From: Paramecium pentaurelia
Taxonomy: Eukaryota > Ciliophora > Oligohymenophorea > Peniculida > Parameciidae
DNA: 64,000 nt
Direction of reading: 5' to 3'
NCBI GenBank assembly: GCA_905183005.1
Contig: CAJJDO010000054.1
Span: 372,001-436,000 of the forward strand
The position numbers and the translations under genes are program-made. The notes beneath the pieces are model-generated. The model did no database searches. It was not told the DNA's origin and saw nothing but the letters and a program-made list of their open reading frames with translations. Position 1 is the stretch's first letter, and the number at the start of each line of letters is the position of its first letter. Positions 12,453-24,608 of this stretch are shown here, piece by piece.

Positions 12453-13299
12453 TCAATTTTAATTATTTGAAATATCATTTCTCAAAGAAGACAATTAACC
12501 AGCTAATCTCATTAATAATTGATTTCTTAATGATCTAATTTCTTAATTACCATTCTCTCTCAGATTTAAACTTCTTTATAATGTCTCTACATTAGATTAT
12601 TAGTATTATAGAACATCTAATTTAATATAATGATATACTCTTTTATTTAGTATTAGTTCCTTAAGGAGCCAATCTGAAACTATCTACATCTATTAATTCA
12701 TCATAAACTTTATTCCAACCAAGATAATGGACTAACACCTATTTAGGTTAATCATTTTTTCCATATCTAATCTCTTATACTTCACCTTCACACCAAATAA
12801 AAACAGTATCTAAAATATCCAATTTCATTCCTATTGTAAACTCTTTGACTTTTCCTTTCTCTTTCCATAAATCTATTTCTTTTAATTTAAGTTCATAATC
12901 TATATTATTCTTTTAAGCAATCCCTATCCAATGATCAATAGAAAGACAAGGAAAAGCAAAATCACCTTTGAACTCTCTTTTACAAGTTGGACATTTTTTC
13001 TATTGATACTTAAATCATTATACACGACATTTAAGTAGATGTTCAAGTAAGCATTTTTAACAGAAGCTGTGTTCACAAATTGTTGTTACATAATCCACAT
13101 AAATAGATTGACATAATGTACAAATCTACTCTTTATTGGCTTAAGGAATATATATTTATTATTCTTTATATTAACATCTAATACTTTGTTTTCTAATTTG
13201 ATATTCATTCAACTTTGTTTTTGCTCTTCTCTTTTTTAATACAAATTATTCTAATTTTTGTGGAAACTTGGCTTTTCTTAGTTCATCAATTGTATTCAT
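12453..13299 (-). CDS. RING-finger protein with chromo-barrel/Tudor-knot domain
   Basis: 264 residues after introns of 24 and 28 nt are removed. A C3HC4 RING follows a basic N-terminus: CTLCQSIYVDYVTTICEHSF, CQKC, CRKKCPTC. It is joined to a chromo-barrel-like domain (MKLDILDTVFIWCEGEVQEI ... VLVHYLGWNKVYDELIDVDS ... RLAPQGT), the fold used by MRG15/MSL3 and the Tudor-knot family to bind modified or nucleic-acid ligands. The RING suggests E3 ubiquitin ligase activity with the second domain as targeting module; that combination is inference. The TGA at 12453-12455 lies 17 bases before the next gene's Met. It is divergent from EF-2. Confidence 0.8.
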
Positions 13300-13674
13300 T
13301 TTATCACTTTAATTATTTGTTCATTTATAAATATGAATAAATATCCTCAAAATAAACATGAGATTATTAATTTTACATAACAAAACAAACATAAATGGTT
13401 AATCAAATATATTTGAATAAATTGTGACTAAAACTATTTTTATATTGAATTCTCATTATAATCAAAGTATTACATAAAATTTATGAAAAATAATAAGATA
13501 TGAGTTGAATAGGGTAATAATAAATTTATTATTTTTTTATTAATTTACATCGTATTATAATAACAATTAGATGTCATTGGTAGGTTTAATTAACTTTTAT
13601 TTTTGCGCTTATAATATAAAAGCTTGTTTTAATTATGATGAATTTTAAATCTTTTTTTTAAAAGTTAAAAACAC
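13300..13674. promoter_or_regulatory. divergent intergenic region, RING gene / EF-2
   Basis: 375 bases between two divergent starts. It is A+T-rich with no ORF of note and must hold both promoters. The stretch just before the EF-2 start contains a T-run and an A-rich leader; no consensus element could be assigned. Confidence 0.4.
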
Positions 13675-16237
13675 ATGGTAAATTTTTCAATCGATCAAAT
13701 CAGAGAAATCATGGACAAATAAGACAACATCAGAAACATGTCTGTCATTGCTCATGTTGATCATGGTAAATCCACACTAACAGACTCATTGTTATGCAAA
13801 GCTGGTATTATTGCATCCAAAGTTGCTGGTGATGCAAGAGCAACTGATACTAGAGATGATGAAAAGGAAAGAGGTATTACAATTAAGTCTACTGGTGTTT
13901 CTCTTTATTATGAATATGATATCTATGACAACAAGACATTAGAAAAGTTTTTGATCAACTTGATCGATTCCCCAGGACACGTCGATTTCAGTTCTGAAGT
14001 TACAGCTGCCTTAAGAGTTACTGATGGTGCATTAGTCGTTGTTGATTGTGTTGAAGGTGTTTGTGTCTAAACAGAAACAGTCTTAAGATAAGCTATGCAA
14101 GAGAAAATCAAGCCAGTCGTTATGGTTAACAAAATTGACAGAGCTATCTTGGAATTAAAACATGATGGTGAAACCATGTATCAAAACTTTGTAAGAGTCG
14201 TTGATATGGTCAATGTTATCATCAACACCTATTAATAAGAAGACATGGGAGATCTCCTTGTTCATCCAGAACTTGGATCTGTCTCTTTTGGATCAGGAAA
14301 AGAATGCTGGGCTTTCTCATGCACAAGATTTGCCAGAATCTATGCCAACAAATTCAAAGTTGAACCACTCAAATTATAAGAAAGATTATGGGGAGACAAT
14401 TACTTTGATGCTGAAGGAAAATGCTGGAGAAAAGACAGTATCAGTGGATCAGGAAAATAAATGAAGAGAGCCTTTGTTGCTTTCATCATGGACCCAATCT
14501 GTAAATTGGCTAATGCTGTTATGGAAGGAAATATGGATATGGCTAATAAAATGTTCGAAACTTTGGGATTGAAACTCACATAAGAAGAAGCTAAATTAGA
14601 AGGAAAACATTTACTTAAGGCTGTTATGTCCAAATGGATTAATGCTGCTGATACATTACTTGAAATGATTGTCTGCCATTTACCATCACCAAGAAAGGCT
14701 TAAAAATATAGAACCTCATATTTGTATGAAGGACCTTAAGATGATGCTATTGCTTAATCAATGAGAGAATGCAATCCAAAGGGACCATTAATTATGTACG
14801 TGTCCAAGATGGTGCCAACAACAGATAGAGGAAGATTCTTTGCTTTTGGTAGAGTTTTCTCTGGTACCATTGCTACAGGATAAAAGGTTAGAATCATGGG
14901 AGCAAATTACAAAGTAGGAAAGAAGGAAGACTTATTTGAAAAAGCTATCTAAAGAACTGTTCTTATGATGGCCAGTAGAGTTGAATATATTCCAGATGTT
15001 CCATGTGGTAACACAGTCGGATTAGTCGGTGTTGATTAATATTTGATGAAGACTGGTACCATTTCAGACCACCCAGATTGCCATTTAATCAGATCAATGA
15101 AATATTCAGTATCTCCAGTCGTCAGAGTTGCTGTTTAACCAAAGAATCCAGGAGATTTACCAAAATTAGTCGATGGATTAAAGAAATTATCAAAATCTGA
15201 TCCATTAGTCTTATGTACAACTGAAGAATCAGGATAAAACGTAGTTGCCGGATGTGGTGAATTACACGTTGAAATCTGTTTGAATGATTTAGAAAAAGAC
15301 TTTGCAGGTATTGAACTCATCAAATCTGATCCAATCGTCTCATATAAGGAAACTGTATCTGCTACATCAAACATTGTTTGTATGTCTAAATCACCAAATA
15401 AACATAACAGAATTTATGCTTAAGCTACCCCATTACACTAAAATTTACCAGATGCTATTGAAAAAGGATAAATTTCACCAAAAGATGAACCAAAACTCAG
15501 AGCAAAATCTCTTAATGAAGATTATGAATGGGATAAGGATGATGCACTCAGAATTTGGACCTTTGGACCAGATAACACTGGTGCCAACATTTTGATGGAT
15601 AAGACATCAGGTGTTTAATATATGAATGAATTGAGAGAATCAATGGAATCTGCTTGGTAATGGTCAACAAAAGAAGGACCACTTTGTGAAGAAAATCAAA
15701 GAGGTGTCAGAGTCAACATTTTGGATTGTGTATTACATGCTGATGCTATTCACAGAGGAGGTGGTTAAATCATTCCAACTGCCAGAAGATTGTATTATGC
15801 ATGCGAATTGACAGCTCAACCAAGATTATAAGAACCAGTCTTCTTGGCTGAAATTACTGCACCAAATGATGCTACAGGTGGTGTTTATAACTGTCTCAAC
15901 ACAAGAAGAGGAACAGTCATTGAAGAAGAATAAGTAGCAGGAACCCCACTTTCAGTGGTATAAATATTATTCTATTTTCATAGGTTAGAGCTCATTTACC
16001 AGTTGCTGAATCTTTCGGTTTCACTGCCCATTTAAGAGGTATGACTTAAGGATAAGCCTTCCCTCAATGTGTCTTTGATCATTGGGCTGTTGTTAATGGT
16101 AACCCACTTGAAGCAGGAAGCAAAGTATTATTCTTAATTAATCATTTTAGGTTAATGAATTAGTCTTATCCATCAGAAAGAGAAAAGGTATTAAAGTATA
16201 ATTGCCAGACCTTAATGAATATTTGGACAAACTCTGA
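13675..16237 (+). CDS. EEF2: translation elongation factor 2
   Basis: 836 residues after two 26-nt introns (15958-15983, 16125-16150), the usual EF-2 length. GTPase that moves tRNA and mRNA through the ribosome. Seen: G1 AHVDHGKST, the switch I segment with ERGITIKST, G3 DSPGHVDF, G4 NKID, and the domain IV loop LHADAIHRGGGQIIPTARR whose His is the diphthamide site. The Gln of that loop is TAA (15766-15768), a direct proof of the code. Start MVNFSIDQIREIMDKQDNIR matches EF-2 N-termini. Codon use differs from neighbours: more C-ending codons (GTC, ATC, CAC), fewer A/T third bases, as expected for a very highly expressed gene. Both introns lie in the last tenth of the gene. Confidence 0.98.
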
Positions 16238-16479
16238 TCTAAATATTGTATATTAAATAAAAACAAATTATTCAATTTTATATTATTATTCTTTAATAAT
16301 TTTTTAAAGATTTTTTCATTCGAATTTGAATTTTATTTCTTTTATTATTATATTTGATTATGATTATTATCCCTTTCCTAATATCTAATTTTACTTACAT
16401 CATTCCTATAGAGCCATGGAATAATTCTCACTAATTTGATTGAATCACAATTGTTATTATTAATATAAATTATTAAAAT

Positions 16480-17326
16480 ATGAATTCAAGACTTCTTAAG
16501 ATATTCAAAACTGGATTCCTAGGTCTTATTGGATTCACCCTAATTGCCTAACAATAAAAAAGATTTTAATGTGCTGCTCCATATTTCTCTTTTATTTCAC
16601 ATTCAGAATTATAATAATTTCGTCTTAGATTTCCTAGTCTCTATGTGTTGGATAAATTCTAAGTTGAACACTTATTGAGTGTGATTCGTAATCAAACTAC
16701 TTAAACTAAAGTATATATGACCTCAAATCTTATTAGGACTTCAGATTGTATTCTGACAGATTGATTAGATTACTTATGGAAAAGGCCATATCTGAACACA
16801 GTAAAAAGTTGACCCCTCCAGAAGGTTCATAAAATTAAACACCAGCTTAGGAGATATAATTTGAAAACAAATAATTTTGTGTTGTTGTGATGGTAAGATC
16901 AGGAAACGCCTTCTTAAGTGAAGCTCTTAAGGTGCTTCCAGGAGCTTCAGTTGGATTTATATTAGTTTAAGAACATCCATAAACTAAAGATCCCTAGTTA
17001 ATTTATTGTAAATTTCCCGAAGATATAGATCAAAAATAAGTATTAATAATCTAAATTAGGTAATCCTAACAGATGCAATGATTACAACTGGAGGAAGAAT
17101 CAGTACAGCAATAAAAGCACTTCAATCTAATGGAGTCAATTAAGAAAACATTGCTGCTGTGAATATTGTTTCATGTGAAAAAGGACTCTCAAAAGTCTTA
17201 CATTAATTCCCTAAAGTTAAAGTCATTACAGCTGGAGTTGATTATGCACTTAATACTATTCAAGATCATCGTTTCCCAGGAGTAGGAGATTTTGGAGATA
17301 GATATTTTGGAACTGTAGATCAATGA
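16480..17326 (+). CDS. uracil phosphoribosyltransferase-like protein
   Basis: 266 residues after introns 16711-16736 (26 nt) and 17040-17059 (20 nt). UPRTase makes UMP from uracil and PRPP in pyrimidine salvage. Seen: FRLYSDRLIRLLMEKA near the middle, VLPGASVGFILVQEH, the PRPP-loop region VILTDAMITTGGRISTAIKA, and the C-terminal uracil-binding PGVGDFGDRYFGT. The PRPP loop reads TDAMITTGG where the family usually has DPMLATGG, so Pro is replaced. The N-terminus has a hydrophobic run (TGFLGLIGFTLIAQ) before the catalytic domain, which may be a targeting or membrane segment; UPRTases are normally soluble. It follows EF-2 by about 240 bases. UPRT-like domain identity is firm, the exact activity less so. 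Confidence 0.85.
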
Positions 17327-17413
17327 TAAATTATATAGTATGTAATACATTAATAGTTTAATAAATATTATTATTATATTTTATTATATATTAATACTCA
17401 GTTTTATTTATAA

Positions 17414-17971
17414 TCATTATAGCTATTTTTTATTATCAATTTAATCTTATATAGCTTTATTAACTTGATCTTTATAATCAGAAGTGTATTATTCAATAAA
17501 CTTAGGTCCACTTAAAAATGTGAAATCTTATCAAAATAATATTATTCAGATTTACATTATTTATTTTAACAATCTTTCACACTTTCAAAGATTAATTCTA
17601 AGTGTAAATACTAAATAATAGAATAAACATCCTTTTCTATAAAGTTTAAGAAAAATCTTAATTTTAGATAATAAAACTTGTATCCTTTTCTCTCATAAAG
17701 TACAACAAATTATTTTCTCTTATTTTAATAATTAGACTAAGAAACTCTTCTAAAAACATACTTAGTAAAAGACTCTCCTTCTGCATTTACAGATTCCTTG
17801 ATTGAATTTAATTGATTAAATAAGGTTCCTTTGTCAAATCTTAATGCATCTAATAGGACAACTCTAAATCTATTCCTTCTTTATAATATATAAATCGAAA
17901 TTATTTTATTGTTGTATCTATTTAAATCTATTAGGATTTAAATAATCTATATATAAGGATAATATAATCAT
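17414..17971 (-). CDS. small hypothetical protein, start uncertain
   Basis: Coding character is clear over about 150 residues: LNSIKESVNAEGESFTKYVF, then YERKGYKFYY, IIQYLHLELIFESVKDCQNK, a 29-nt intron (about 17520-17550), and a C-terminus with SGPKFIEQYTSDYKDQVNKA ending QLQ at TGA 17414-17416. I do not recognise it. The only upstream ATG (17969-17971, MIILSLYIDYLNPNRFKQ) is in a different frame and the intervening DNA contains no GT, so no intron can join them; a one-base sequence error near 17880 is the simplest explanation. It faces UPRT tail to tail (about 87 bases). Confidence 0.5.
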
Positions 17972-17986
17972 TTATTAAAAAATTAA

Positions 17987-18184
17987 ATGTAATTAAAAGA
18001 TGTTTATTTTAGCTGTCTATTTTTTAAATGTTAAATTATTAATAGGAATGATGATTTGAATAATTTTATAAATTATTTAGCAAATTTTGATTTATCTTTA
18101 ATAAATATTGCCAATTATTTATAACTTTATCAAGATCCAATTAAAATCATTTAAAGTCTAATCCAATAAATATTATTATCTTGA
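17987..18184 (+). CDS. possible small ORF
   Basis: A 65-codon ORF (MQLKDVYFSCLFFKCQIINR start) whose second half looks helical (LNNFINYLANFDLSLINIAN). No relative recognised. The length is compatible with chance in this composition, so it is listed only as a candidate. It starts 15 bases from the divergent gene on the other strand. Confidence 0.2.
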
Positions 18185-18703
18185 ATTCATTCAATTATTA
18201 TTCAAATAAATCTACTTCAAATTAAATTAAAAATTATTTCTAATTCTTATAATTCCATGTTACTGTTATGTGATATATTCTAAAAATAGGAAATATTGTT
18301 TTAAGATGATTATTATTTGTTAAATAAATGATTGAATATGTTACTAATATTTATTTATAATTTTATTTTTCATTCCTCCATATTATATATATTTACAATT
18401 TCAAATCTGTTATATATAACTTATTCAATCACTATTTAAAAAAAATTCATTTACTAAATGAATTGTAATTCATATTTAAGAAATCTTAATCAGACTTAGT
18501 TAGAAGTAATTCAATTAAAAAAGTAAATAATAAATAGTTAATATTTAAATAGTATTATCAAATTGAATTTTAAAATGATGATTAATTGTTAAAAATAAAA
18601 ATGAAATATGATATGAATAAATATAAAATAATATGTATTAACAGAGCATAGTTATAAATACTTAACGATTGCATTTGAAAAATTAATATTAATATTCAAA
18701 AAT
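18185..18703. other. non-coding A+T-rich spacer
   Basis: About 520 bases with frequent TGA on both strands. No gene, RNA or repeat recognised; it holds the promoter of the alveolin gene. Confidence 0.4.
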
Positions 18704-19578
18704 ATGAGCAATCGTCCTGCCTCTTAAAGACCTCCTCAACCAGTTTAAAATGCTCCTCAAGTGCCAGTTGCATATTCTCCACCTAGAACATATGCTCCAC
18801 CAATGCAATTTGCTAGTCCATCATACTATCCTATTTAATAATCTGTTGTTGCAGCTCCTGTCTAATACGTTCCTTAACCAGTTGCTGTTCAACCAATTGT
18901 TTAACCAGTGGCAGTGCAACCAGTTGCTGTCCAACCAGCTTAATAAGTAATAAAGGGTGAAAGCAGAATTGAGTAAGAATCAAAATTCAAATATTTATCA
19001 TAGATATATTCCATACGAGAAATCTGTGATTGAATATGAAGAAGTTAGATAAAGAATCTAAGTACCAAGAGAGAAATATGTAACAGAATATTAAGCTGTG
19101 GAATATTAAACAGAGTATATACCATAAGTATTTTATGATAAGGTTACAGGTAATATTATGAAATAACAACAATAGAATATGTTCCTGTAGATAGATATTA
19201 AGATAGAGTAGAATATTATCCAGTTGAGAGATAAGTGGTTCACTAATAATAAGTTGTTGCTTAACCAGTCGTTCAACCAGTTGTTTAATCTGTTGTGCAA
19301 TAAGTTCCTTAATATGTTGCACCTATTCCATAATATGTTACTCCAGTTTAATAACCATATGTTGCTTAATCATATGTTCAACCAAGTTTTGTTCCATCAA
19401 GAGTTGCCCCAGTATATAATCACACACCATATTAAGGCAGACCTGTCAGTTAACCAAGAAGATTTGTACTTATATATAATTTTAATCTTAGTCTCCACCA
19501 TCTAAACCAGTGTAAATTTAGAAGTAATAATAACCATAAGAGAAAAAGAAGACATTTTTAGAAAATATCTTTAGTTGA
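18704..19578 (+). CDS. alveolin-type cortical cytoskeleton protein
   Basis: 263 residues after introns 18973-19003 (31 nt), 19150-19175 (26 nt) and 19466-19491 (26 nt). Alveolins form the membrane skeleton under the alveolar sacs of ciliates and apicomplexans. The core (residues about 85-155) is the charged, Val/Tyr/Glu-rich repeat typical of the family: IEYIPYEKSVIEYEEVRQRI, QVPREKYVTEYQAVEYQTEY, then VTEYVPVDRYQDRVEYYPVE. It is flanked by Pro/Gln/Val-rich arms with tandem repeats of the type QPVAVQP (before) and QPVVQ/QYV (after), and ends basic plus LENIFS. The intron-rich layout and low-complexity arms are usual for the family. Confidence 0.85.
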
Positions 19579-19645
19579 TAAGTTATAGAAATAAATATAT
19601 ATTTAAATATAAAATATATTATTCTTTATTTTAATTTTAATATAT

Positions 19646-21624
19646 TCAAATTAATCTCCAAACTTTTATAGATTTATCATCACTAGTACTTACTAAAAAT
19701 CCAATTTCTTCTATAAGTTCAATAGATCTAACAATATCTGTATGTCCTTCTAAACTGGCAACTAATTGTCCACTTTACCATTCCCAAATCTTAATTGTTT
19801 TATCAAAAGAAGCAGAAGCAATCAAATCTTTATCTATCACCTAAAATTATACAATAATTAGATACTTTAATTCTCCATAAAAAACTCTTATGTGATCCCA
19901 TTCTTCTCACTATTTTTTAGTCAGTCACATTTATTATAAGGATTTCTCCTTTAAAATTACCAACAGCTATTTCATTTTAAGATACTCTTGCTATTCCATT
20001 TACAAAACAAGAATCAAACAATTACATTTTCATTTCTCCAGTCTAAATATTCAATAATCTAATAGCTTTATCATCTGAACAACATATAATTTCTTCTTGA
20101 TTCCAAGATAACAAATCATTAAAAGATGTCTTAAATTCTTTGAAAACTTTTATGCATTATCCATTCTATAAATTCCAAACTCTAACTGTCTCATCATATG
20201 AACATGATACTAATGTTCCTGGAACAGGTTAAGTTAATGAAAATATGTAATTTATATGTCCTTTCAATTCCTTAATTAATTATGATCTCTCCAAATCCCA
20301 AACCTTTATTGTCCATTCATCTTTTTAATTCTAACCAGCAGAAATAAGAGTTGTTGCATCTGATAATAATAAAGAATAAACATTCTTTCCATGATTCAAA
20401 GACTACATGAATTAATATTATCCTTCCAATGTCAATCCAATAATCTTAATGTTACCTTACCAATCTCCTGTAGCAATTACTTATGAACTAATCTTACAAA
20501 GAGCCCAAACTTAACTCTAATGCAAATCTCTAGCATCAATAAATAATTTAGCATTTAATTATGATGCTAAACCAGAAGCAAATCTATTTTGAAAATGAGT
20601 AGTTGTAGGTGGTACACTAGTTTTTGGTAATTGACTTGCTGTTCCAATAAAATTAGTTTATGGAATTTAATTAAATCCACCACCAAATCCAAAACCACCT
20701 CCACCTTAAATATTTCCTTAAGTACCTGGAATTCTTAATCTTGGTATTTAAACACCTTCCTTATATATTATATATAATAATTTATACTTTCACATTCTTA
20801 AAATCAAATGGACATTATTTAAATGTTATTAAGTTTTATTCTAGTTAATGTAAAGTTTAACGAATAACTTCTTCACATTCAACTAGAGTAGTTTATAATT
20901 ATTATGGCAACAATTTAATTTCTTATGGATCAGCATTAATTAACTCTACACATGTTTAAATAGTTTCATCTTCAGCTTCCATTGCTAATATATTCTCTAA
21001 AATGATATACCTCTCCCCTTTAATACTAACTCCATAATTTGTTCAATTACATTATCATCTAATAAGAAATCTGCCAAAAATCCTTTCTTTATTACATCTC
21101 CCATCCCATGTTTAGTCCAATACATAAATTAGGAATATAAATCATTAAGATGATTATCAAAATCCATTTTTATTTTCAAGAACATTTCATCAATTTCATT
21201 TTATAAATGATCTTTCTTTACAACTTTTAAAACTTTATCAAAAAAATCATATTCAGCAATAGCTAATTTGTCTGTCAATAATTTAACAAATTCAGGTACT
21301 TATACTTTATGTACACAAGTATGTCCCCATAAACATCTGATATATACATGATTTTATTTAATACCCAACACATAATTTTCTTCTTTAATGAATACATTAC
21401 TATTCTATACAAAATCCTTTTAATTATTTCATGTGAATTCCACAATCAATTCCTGTAACTTATCCCACTTATGGATGATCAATTGCTGATTTTGAAATTC
21501 CAGAAACTACCTTCACATCACTAAAACTCACAGGAGCTTGTGAATTACCAAGAGAAAAATGAACAGACTTAGAAAGAGCCTAAGAAGATGTTGAAAGCTT
21601 ATTTGCATTAGTTGGATTTAACAT
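19646..21624 (-). CDS. B-box zinc finger / coiled-coil / WD40 protein
   Basis: 623 residues after introns 19841-19865, 20760-20787, 20985-21010 and 21337-21364 (25, 28, 26, 28 nt). A Ser/Thr-rich N-terminus leads to a B-box-like zinc site near residue 65 (CGIHMKQLKGFCIE, LCVGCLWGHTCVH), a helical region of about 160 residues, a Gly/Phe-rich linker (GGGGFGFGGGF), and a C-terminal WD40 propeller with at least six blades ending WRLI (blade ends such as TIKVWDLER, TVRVWNLQ, TIKIWEW, SIKVWRL). B-box plus WD40 without a RING is a scaffold-like arrangement; the partner is unknown. The linker joins domains often seen apart, but the frame is continuous through a 28-nt intron. Confidence 0.8.
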
Positions 21625-22660
21625 TTATTTTTTTTTATTTATGAATAAATTATATAATATCATATTAAATCATATAATAAAAATCATATTGTCTAAAAAA
21701 AAGAAAATCATAAATTCAAATATTATGTTAAAGTTTACTTCTTATTTATTTATTTTAAATACTGTTACTATATATAAATATATTTTAGAAAGATAATAAT
21801 TATTATAATTAGAATTACTTAAGAATTTCTTATTGTATTTAATTTTTTTAAGCAATAAAATTAGTCAACAATGAAGAATGAGTGTAGTTCAGATTAAGCA
21901 ATTTATAAAAATTTAAATAATCCCTATGAGAATCACGTATAAATATGACTACAAAATAATAATTTGTATTTCCTATTGACTGTTAACAAATAATTTAAAC
22001 ATAATGAGTTCTGTTCCCTATGAAAATATTCTCAATATCAGCTCTAAAGGACCTTGATGGTTAAGTTCACGTTTTTGTCATTAGCCATATTTTGGATATT
22101 ACTTTTATATTAATTCAAGAATAAAACTAAGGCTTTTTTTTATCAAATATTTAAAAGACAACATTTTGAGTTATTCATTTATAGTAATGAACCTATGAGA
22201 CTGCATTCGTGTGGTAGATATGAATATTCTATTAATTTTTTATTCTTGAAAGAAAATATAGAGAAATGCTATTGGTAATATATTCAATTTAATTGATGAT
22301 CAACAATATTATTTTATGCACAATATTGTATATATAAGAATATAAGCACATTAATCTATTATTTAGGAGTCTCAGAATTAGACATGAATGGCAATTCTTT
22401 TTTTTCTTCTTTAAATTAATGAATATTTCTAGAAGGACTTCTACTACTGATCAAAAACTATAGAGAAGATAGATATTCCAAAAATGATCGGATTTGGGTC
22501 TCCTTTCAATTTAATTAGAATTGCTTTGTTTAATTTATAAATCCAATTAATTTAAATAAGATTTATTTTCCTATATTTTTATTAAACTTATATTTATAAC
22601 CATATAAAATGCCTCTATAAAATGATTCAATTAAATAAGATAATTTTAGCCAATAATACG
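21625..22660. other. intergenic region, one weak minus-strand ORF
   Basis: About 1 kb between the divergent B-box/WD40 gene and the small MG-protein. A possible minus-strand start at 22088 (MANDKNVNLTIK) leads either through a 35-nt GT-AG stretch into a hydrophobic tail, or by a one-base shift into a more soluble reading; neither is convincing. Otherwise nothing seen. Confidence 0.3.
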
Positions 22661-22999
22661 ATGGGACTCATCCTTTGTCATAATATACATTCTAAAAATA
22701 AGAAACTGTCATTTGTTCATGATCATGCAGAATAATTAAATAGATAAAGTTAGAAATAACAATTAGACCTACCATATAGACACTATATAAGCAAGAGTAA
22801 TTACATAGCAAGTGCATTACCTCATGCACCATGCAAATTTAATTTAAAGAGAGGTGTAATGTTAGCGTAAGGAATAGGTAATGTTATATATATTATATTA
22901 GGTCACAGCTCTATAATGTAAAGAAGATTCTTAGAAAAATTAAATTTGAACAGCTCTTACTTTCACTCTCAAGCACTAATAATAGTAAATCCGTAATGA
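22661..22999 (+). CDS. small protein with Met-Gly N-terminus
   Basis: 104 residues in two exons joined across a 24-nt GT-AG intron (22878-22901). It begins MGLILCHNIHSKNKKLSFVH: Gly2 with a nearby Cys6 is compatible with N-myristoylation plus palmitoylation. The rest is basic with little low complexity (KSNYIASALPHAPCKFNLKR, IMQRRFLEKLNLNSSYFHSQ). No family recognised. The intron restores a protein-like frame on both sides, which supports a real gene; it was too short and too interrupted by TAA/TAG to be found by standard-code searches. Compare the three MGC proteins at 30.2-32.1 kb. Confidence 0.5.
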
Positions 23000-23627
23000 T
23001 TCCACTATTATATATTTATATATAATTAGATTATTAATTAGTGACCTCATTCTATGCTCTTTATTTATTCTTCTCTTTAACAATTTTTTAAAACTAAAAA
23101 ATATTTTGTATAAACTTTTGAATCATTTAAAAACAAAGTATCATGCCTATAATGAAGATTAAAAATGGTCCCCAGTTCAATTTGAATAAGTAATACTTTC
23201 AAACATGATCAATATATAAAAAAGCAGATCTAATATAGAAAATAGAATAATTAATTAAGTATAAGTATGTATATAAGATTTGAAAGAGTAAAACAAGAGT
23301 GATGATTGAAATGAATTTTGAATTACACCTTAAATTATTAATGAGCTTTATATTAAAATTGATAAATGTAATAACTAAGTATTAAAGTTAATAATTAATT
23401 CATAGGAATAAAAATTTATTCTTTAAATTATTTGTTATATTGTTTAAACATCATATAAGAATTATTAAACCACATCTATTATGAATTAATAAATGCAGTA
23501 TATATTATTAAAAATAATTAAATTGAAGCTATATATTAAATTTATGAACAATAATTATATATCACAAATTAAAAGTATTTATAAAATTAATAATAAATCA
23601 CACAATAAAGTTTTTCAACTTTTTTAT
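23000..23627. other. non-coding A+T-rich spacer
   Basis: About 630 bases, frequent TGA in all frames, no recognisable gene or RNA. Lies between the convergent MG-protein and coiled-coil genes. Confidence 0.4.
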
Positions 23628-24608
23628 TCACTTTTTAAATTTCTATTATTCTTTTTCCTTTCTTTTTGCTATCCTTAAATCAGTTTGGAAAACAAATGAT
23701 GTCTTTTCATTTTTTTTAGGTGAAGCTTCTGTTTTATTAGCAGTTGATAGAAAGAAGGATTAATTAATTGATTTCGAATGTTTCCTCTAAACACTTGACT
23801 ATTTGACAGGCCATGGACTTATTGAAGGTCTATAAGTATATTTTGGTGTATCATTTTCTTTTTTCAATTATTATTCATAAATCCATTTATCTCTTTATTG
23901 ATTCCATTTCAATTAATTATTTACAAATGCATCAGTATATTATGGTGTAAATTTAATATTTTAGGATTTTGTACTTAAAGGTTAAAAGGGTATACTTGAA
24001 TAATATTCTTCTATTTCTTATTATTATTATTATATCTATTCTTAAATTTTGTCATTTTTTGTTTATATAATAAATTTAACTCTTTCATGAATTGGAATGT
24101 AGGAATTCGATTTTCTGGTAATACTTTATTCATTATACATTTTAGTACTTTCTAATGTCTATGTAGCTATTCTTGCTGGATCATTATTTTCATAATTACT
24201 CATATTATCATGTTTCATATTTGAAGTTAATTCTTATTATACATTCTTTTCTTTATTTAGTAATAAATCACCAAATTTGCTATTTTTTGATGCTTCCATA
24301 TAATTATTAATCATATCCTAGATTTATTGAGTCTTGTTAATTTTTGGTTTACCTTTACTTTATAGTTATTCATTCTTCATTTATTCCTCTTTCATTTGTA
24401 AAATTTTTTTTTGTTTTTCTATTTCATAAGATTTCTATCTTATCTGAAAATCAGAATCCATCTCTACAACCTTCGATTTTACTTATTACATATCATTAAA
24501 TATTTTAACAGTTGAAGTATTTAACTTTTCTAAAATTGAGTCTTATTCAGATTGTAATGTATATGATCTGAAATGAGATCTTTATTTTAAATGATCATGA
24601 TAACTCAT
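23628..24608 (-). CDS. hypothetical coiled-coil protein, 326 residues
   Basis: Single exon from MSYHDHLKQRSHFRSYTLQS (24608) to TGA 23628-23630. The first 120 residues are charged and helical (IRQKSYEIEKQKKILQMKEE), likely a coiled coil. The second half has Ser/Pro-rich, basic stretches and a distinct segment FTPQYTDAFVNNQLKWNQQR followed by PKYTYRPSISPW, then a Lys-rich end. No signal peptide or membrane segment. This style is common in ciliary or cortical proteins, but I cannot name it. Confidence 0.7.

Noticed and set aside
13738..15595. Several separate ORFs on both strands inside EF-2
   Set aside because: They arise from reading TAA/TAG as stops or from other frames. With the ciliate code EF-2 is one continuous gene.
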